64,000 nucleotides of DNA from Phallusia mammillata. Lineage: Eukaryota; Chordata; Ascidiacea; Phlebobranchia; Ascidiidae. Where the stretch lies: the NCBI GenBank assembly GCA_003260075.1, contig QLIY01000555.1, positions 43,885 through 107,884 of the forward strand, read 5' to 3'. Shown here one piece after another: positions 60,723 through 64,000 of the stretch (position 1 is the stretch's first letter; every line of letters begins with the position of its first letter). The position numbers and the translations under genes were made by a program. The notes beneath the pieces were generated by a model that did not search any database, was not told the DNA's origin, and saw only the letters and a list, made by a program, of their open reading frames with translations.

Positions 60723-63441
60723 TTACTTCTTTAAGTTAATGGTCCTTTCAATGGAGCGACACAAGCCTTCCACGCCCTTTACCATCTCTGCGCATTCGTA
60801 ATATGCAATACTTAACCGAATATAATTGCTGAAGTCACCAACCACAGAAGCTCTGTAAAAGAGGGCAAGTCTGTGACTAAATGCAGTTTGACACAGATAA
60901 ATTACTTAACTACCGTTTAGGCCAAAAAATTACTGTTTTATTCAAATTAATTGTTTAGGGTTAGGTTGGTAATTTATGATTATGACAAATCTGCTTACAT
61001 TTCTCCTTTCACAAAAGTGACGTTTTCATTTTTGGACGAGTCACTCAAAACCTCAGCAGAGGAGATATTTTCAGGAAGCTTAATCCACAAAAAATAGCCT
61101 CCTTCGGGATGGGAAATGGTTACACCATATTTGCCCAACTTCGTTTCAACTGTGGATATTACAGCTGCCATCCGCTCCTGCAAGTACATTTAAATCTAAG
61201 TTGGTATTACAAAACAAACACAAGTTGGGCAGCAAACTTTTTTGACTTAATTTGTATGTAAACTTACATGGGCTGAACAAGTAAATGAGATATATAATCA
61301 CTACCTACTTTATGAGCAACCCTTAAGTGCTGGACATGTTCATCAATTTTTCCTGACTTCAAGACCTCTGCTGTTAAATTGGATACATAGGGGTTGTAAC
61401 CTCCTCCACTGACAGCATCATATGTGTCCTGTAATGAGTCAATCACACGCTTGGGGGCCTCATACCAGCCAACTCGCAAGCCCGGTGCAACAATTTTAGA
61501 GAGCGTTCCATTTGATACAACATTTCCTGTTTAAACAGATTTTGGGAAGTAGGAACAAACAAATTGGCTCCAACAGCTGGATTATAAGCAGGACACTACA
61601 CTATAGTGTTCTACACTTTCCATATTTTTAACTGGTTTGCAGCTGATTCTTCACAGTATTTTAACAGTAAAATCTTTACTTTCAACAAGTGTACTCACTT
61701 TACAGCTCTGAAGCCTTACATTGGTTAAGATGTTGAGTTAAATGTAATTACATTTAAAACCAATGTTAAAAACCAGTACCTTGATAGTCAGCATCATCTT
61801 TCTTGTCATAAGCAAAAAGCCTTTGTGGTGAAAACTCAAACTTTGTAGGGTTACTTGGGCTTGAAACATAGTTGAGAGCATTGTACACATCGTCACAAAT
61901 CACCAGTAAGTTGTACTTTCTAGCAAGTTCCACAATCTTTCTGCATTTTTCTGAAATGATTGACTTTACATAATATTGTTACCATTGCAAATGTTCATTG
62001 AGGATAATAAAACATGACTGCATTTATTTAAAATTTAATACAAACAACAAATACAGTACTTAGTGTTACACATTGTGAGAAACAAACATCTTGACAAAGT
62101 TCATACCAGGTGAATAGTTAACTCCTGTTGGATTGTGGTGAGTGGGTATCACATACATTAAAGCACGGAACGGCCACCTTTTAGATACTTCCTTCTTTGG
62201 AAGTGCCTCAAGTTTTTCTTGTAGCACTTTCAAATCCATTCCATCCTTTTCCATTGGAATAGGAACAGTTTTGATCTGTATATAATCGTGGTTAGACAAG
62301 AAATACACCATGGCACAGAATCCCTTACAAACTTGTCTGCCGTAACATATTTGGCAAACACTGGATAGGTTGGATTTTCTACAAACATATTATCATCGGG
62401 GTTTGTAAAACGACGAATCAAAATTAAAAGACCCATTGATGCCCCAGGTGTAATCATCAAATCTCCACTGCAACATAAAAATAGTACTGTTTGATTAAAT
62501 GCATTGAGAATGTGTGTCAGGGACATTCCTGTGAATTGTACATTAGATTAAAGTTAAGGTCACAACCATACAGATCATCACTTTTAGTACAAAGCAGACA
62601 TAAGGTCAATAATTAAAATAGAGGACAACATTAAAAACCTCTATCCAATATTTTAAATTCTTTATCTGTTGTACCTCTGCACTGTTTGTCCATACTGTCT
62701 GGACAAAAACTTTGCGACTTCATCACATACAAATTTATCCCCTGGCATTGTTCCATATTGCAAGGTTTCCCCAAATCGTTTGTCACTTTTGCTCAGTGAT
62801 TCAGTTGCAGCCTATAACACACAAAAAAAATCAAGGAATTAGAGTTTGGTACAAGCCTTAATTATTCTTTTTGAACATTGCCCATGAAGCTTACTACTTC
62901 AGTAGCACATAAGAATTATATATAGGTAATAAAGTTAATACAATGCAGTTATCAAAATTATCAACATAATATATCATATTAATACATATTTGTGTGTGTG
63001 ATTATGCAAAGAAAATACATTTGGCAAGCAACATGGTAAATGAACCACATAGGTAATTAAGCCAGCCATGTCCCCTAAACTGTACACTGCTTATTCACAA
63101 TCAAAAGCTTTCATAATGCAAACAGTTATATACGGTTATTTAACTATGCTAAAATACATGGCGTAGAATTCATAAAAGACACATTACAATTGAACAAGTA
63201 TAGGCATAAATATCATTTTTCCCACCTCAAAATAGGTAGCAATTTTTGCCAGATCTTTAGAACCGGGTGCACCAACTTGTAGGTTGTAATGGCCCTCCTT
63301 TAACAGGCCAGTGTTTTCAAAGTAGTTTCTGGGCAGCGACATTTCTCTGTTCAAGTGGTTATTTATTGTCGATATGCACCTTTTGTTAAGAAACGAAACT
63401 TTAAGTTTGACAGAAATAGTAAGAATTTGACGCAACTTCAT
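60723..63441 (-). CDS. PLP-dependent aminotransferase, fold type I (aminoadipate aminotransferase-like)
   Basis: Predicted class I/II aminotransferase; related proteins act on 2-aminoadipate, kynurenine or branched/aromatic amino acids, and the exact substrate cannot be told here. Eight exons: 63226-63441, 62675-62811, 62329-62467, 62107-62275, 61780-61950, 61309-61526, 60999-61177 and 60723-60852; 452 aa. Motifs in order: [13 protein letters not shown] (PLP phosphate region), [16 protein letters not shown] (Asn about 212), [12 protein letters not shown] (Asp about 240, Tyr about 243), [17 protein letters not shown] (Schiff-base Lys about 288) and [11 protein letters not shown] with the substrate-carboxylate arginine. 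The first about 30 residues are basic, hydroxylated and without acids ([16 protein letters not shown]), suggesting a mitochondrial presequence; an internal Met near 33 could give a cytosolic form. The family resembles the YER152C/LysN-like group. Confidence 0.88.
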
Positions 63442-64000
63442 TACGCAGCACTCCTTTCCACTGTCCTGCCGTGTCCTATTGGTTCGACCTTTCTGTTCAT
63501 TGGCTGAACACTGAAAAAACTCTTAAAATCGTGTCGTGCGATCGGAAATGTTCTGCCTCCAACAACATGCATAAATAAAGTCCGATACATTTCTGTGCAT
63601 GTCTAGTTGTTTATGAATGGTTATATACTGCACACGTGGTTTCAGTCTCACCATTACTGCGTCGTCAGCGTATCTAGTTCGACTTGCATAAAAAGTTGCC
63701 TTTGCACGGCGATTCCATGCGCAAAGACACCGGTTTTGTGTAAATATACACGTGTTGCGCAAACACAAGTGGACTAAATGGCTGACAAATCAATCTGTGT
63801 TTACCAATTGTAGCAGCATACCACCCCGCAACATCTATTATCGAAAGTGGGTGTATTTTTTCTGTAATATCATGTTTAAAAACTTTGAAAACTAGCTAGG
63901 CAGAGTGCAATCGTCTTTTTGTAAAGAATGTGAACGTCGTTTGGCCGAGTATGACTATTCTTAAGAGCACGGGCGCAAATCCCGGGGGGGACGGGGGGGG
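63442..64000. promoter_or_regulatory. Aminotransferase upstream region with two CCAAT boxes
   Basis: On the - strand, CCAAT boxes lie at 63478-63482 and 63499-63503, within about 60 nt of the start codon and 21 nt apart, a spacing typical of NF-Y promoters. The rest of the segment shows no gene. It ends in two G-runs interrupted by AC, which may mark a low-quality contig end. Confidence 0.45.

Noticed and set aside
1-64000. CRISPR arrays, rRNA, phage or bacterial features, viral genes
   Set aside because: None seen; all genes are intron-bearing animal genes or MGAT1.

Overview
The window looks like nuclear DNA from an invertebrate chordate, most probably an ascidian of the Ciona type. This is inferred from AT-rich DNA, many short GT-AG introns, genes that align best with vertebrate families but occur as single or tandem copies, many small hAT-type elements and tRNA-derived SINEs, and 1-3% divergence between duplicated contig ends as expected for a very polymorphic outbred species. 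No species-specific marker was used. The exon models were built by eye from splice sites, reading phase and family motifs; all phases close.

Layout, left to right. 1-5043 (-): 5' part of an ATP8B-class P4-ATPase lipid flippase, running off the left edge. 7085-22790 (-): a complete tandem paralogue, about 1213 aa. 26262-37139 (+): CRTC, the CREB-regulated transcription coactivator, followed by a GC-rich stretch with several cAMP response elements. 39793-43826 (-): GALK2. 44236-47757 (+): POLE2, head-to-head with GALK2 across a 409-bp interval containing an E2F-type site. 48268-55438 (-): SNX19. 55788-57385 (-): ZSWIM7. 57926-59341 (-): MGAT1 with an uninterrupted coding region. 60723-63441 (-): a fold-type I PLP aminotransferase with a possible mitochondrial presequence.

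The genes do not form one pathway; this is an ordinary housekeeping neighbourhood. The most interesting biology is in the complete flippase. Two adjacent 84-nt exons of the same phase (10849-10932 and 10224-10307) each encode a version of the same transmembrane segment (M6), so they look like mutually exclusive exons that would exchange a membrane helix in the lipid path. Second is the cluster of three perfect TGACGTCA sites plus near-matches starting at the stop codon of the CREB coactivator gene, which suggests feedback control. CRTC may also carry an unusual 98-codon in-phase cassette exon.

A technical point affects the reading of the window. Twelve runs of C, always on the + strand (ten of about 10 nt, two of 87 nt), behave like assembly-gap placeholders. 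Seven have the same sequence repeated on both sides, as unmerged overlapping or allelic contig ends would give, and one breaks the GALK2 reading frame in mid-exon. The duplications beside them should not be read as biology.
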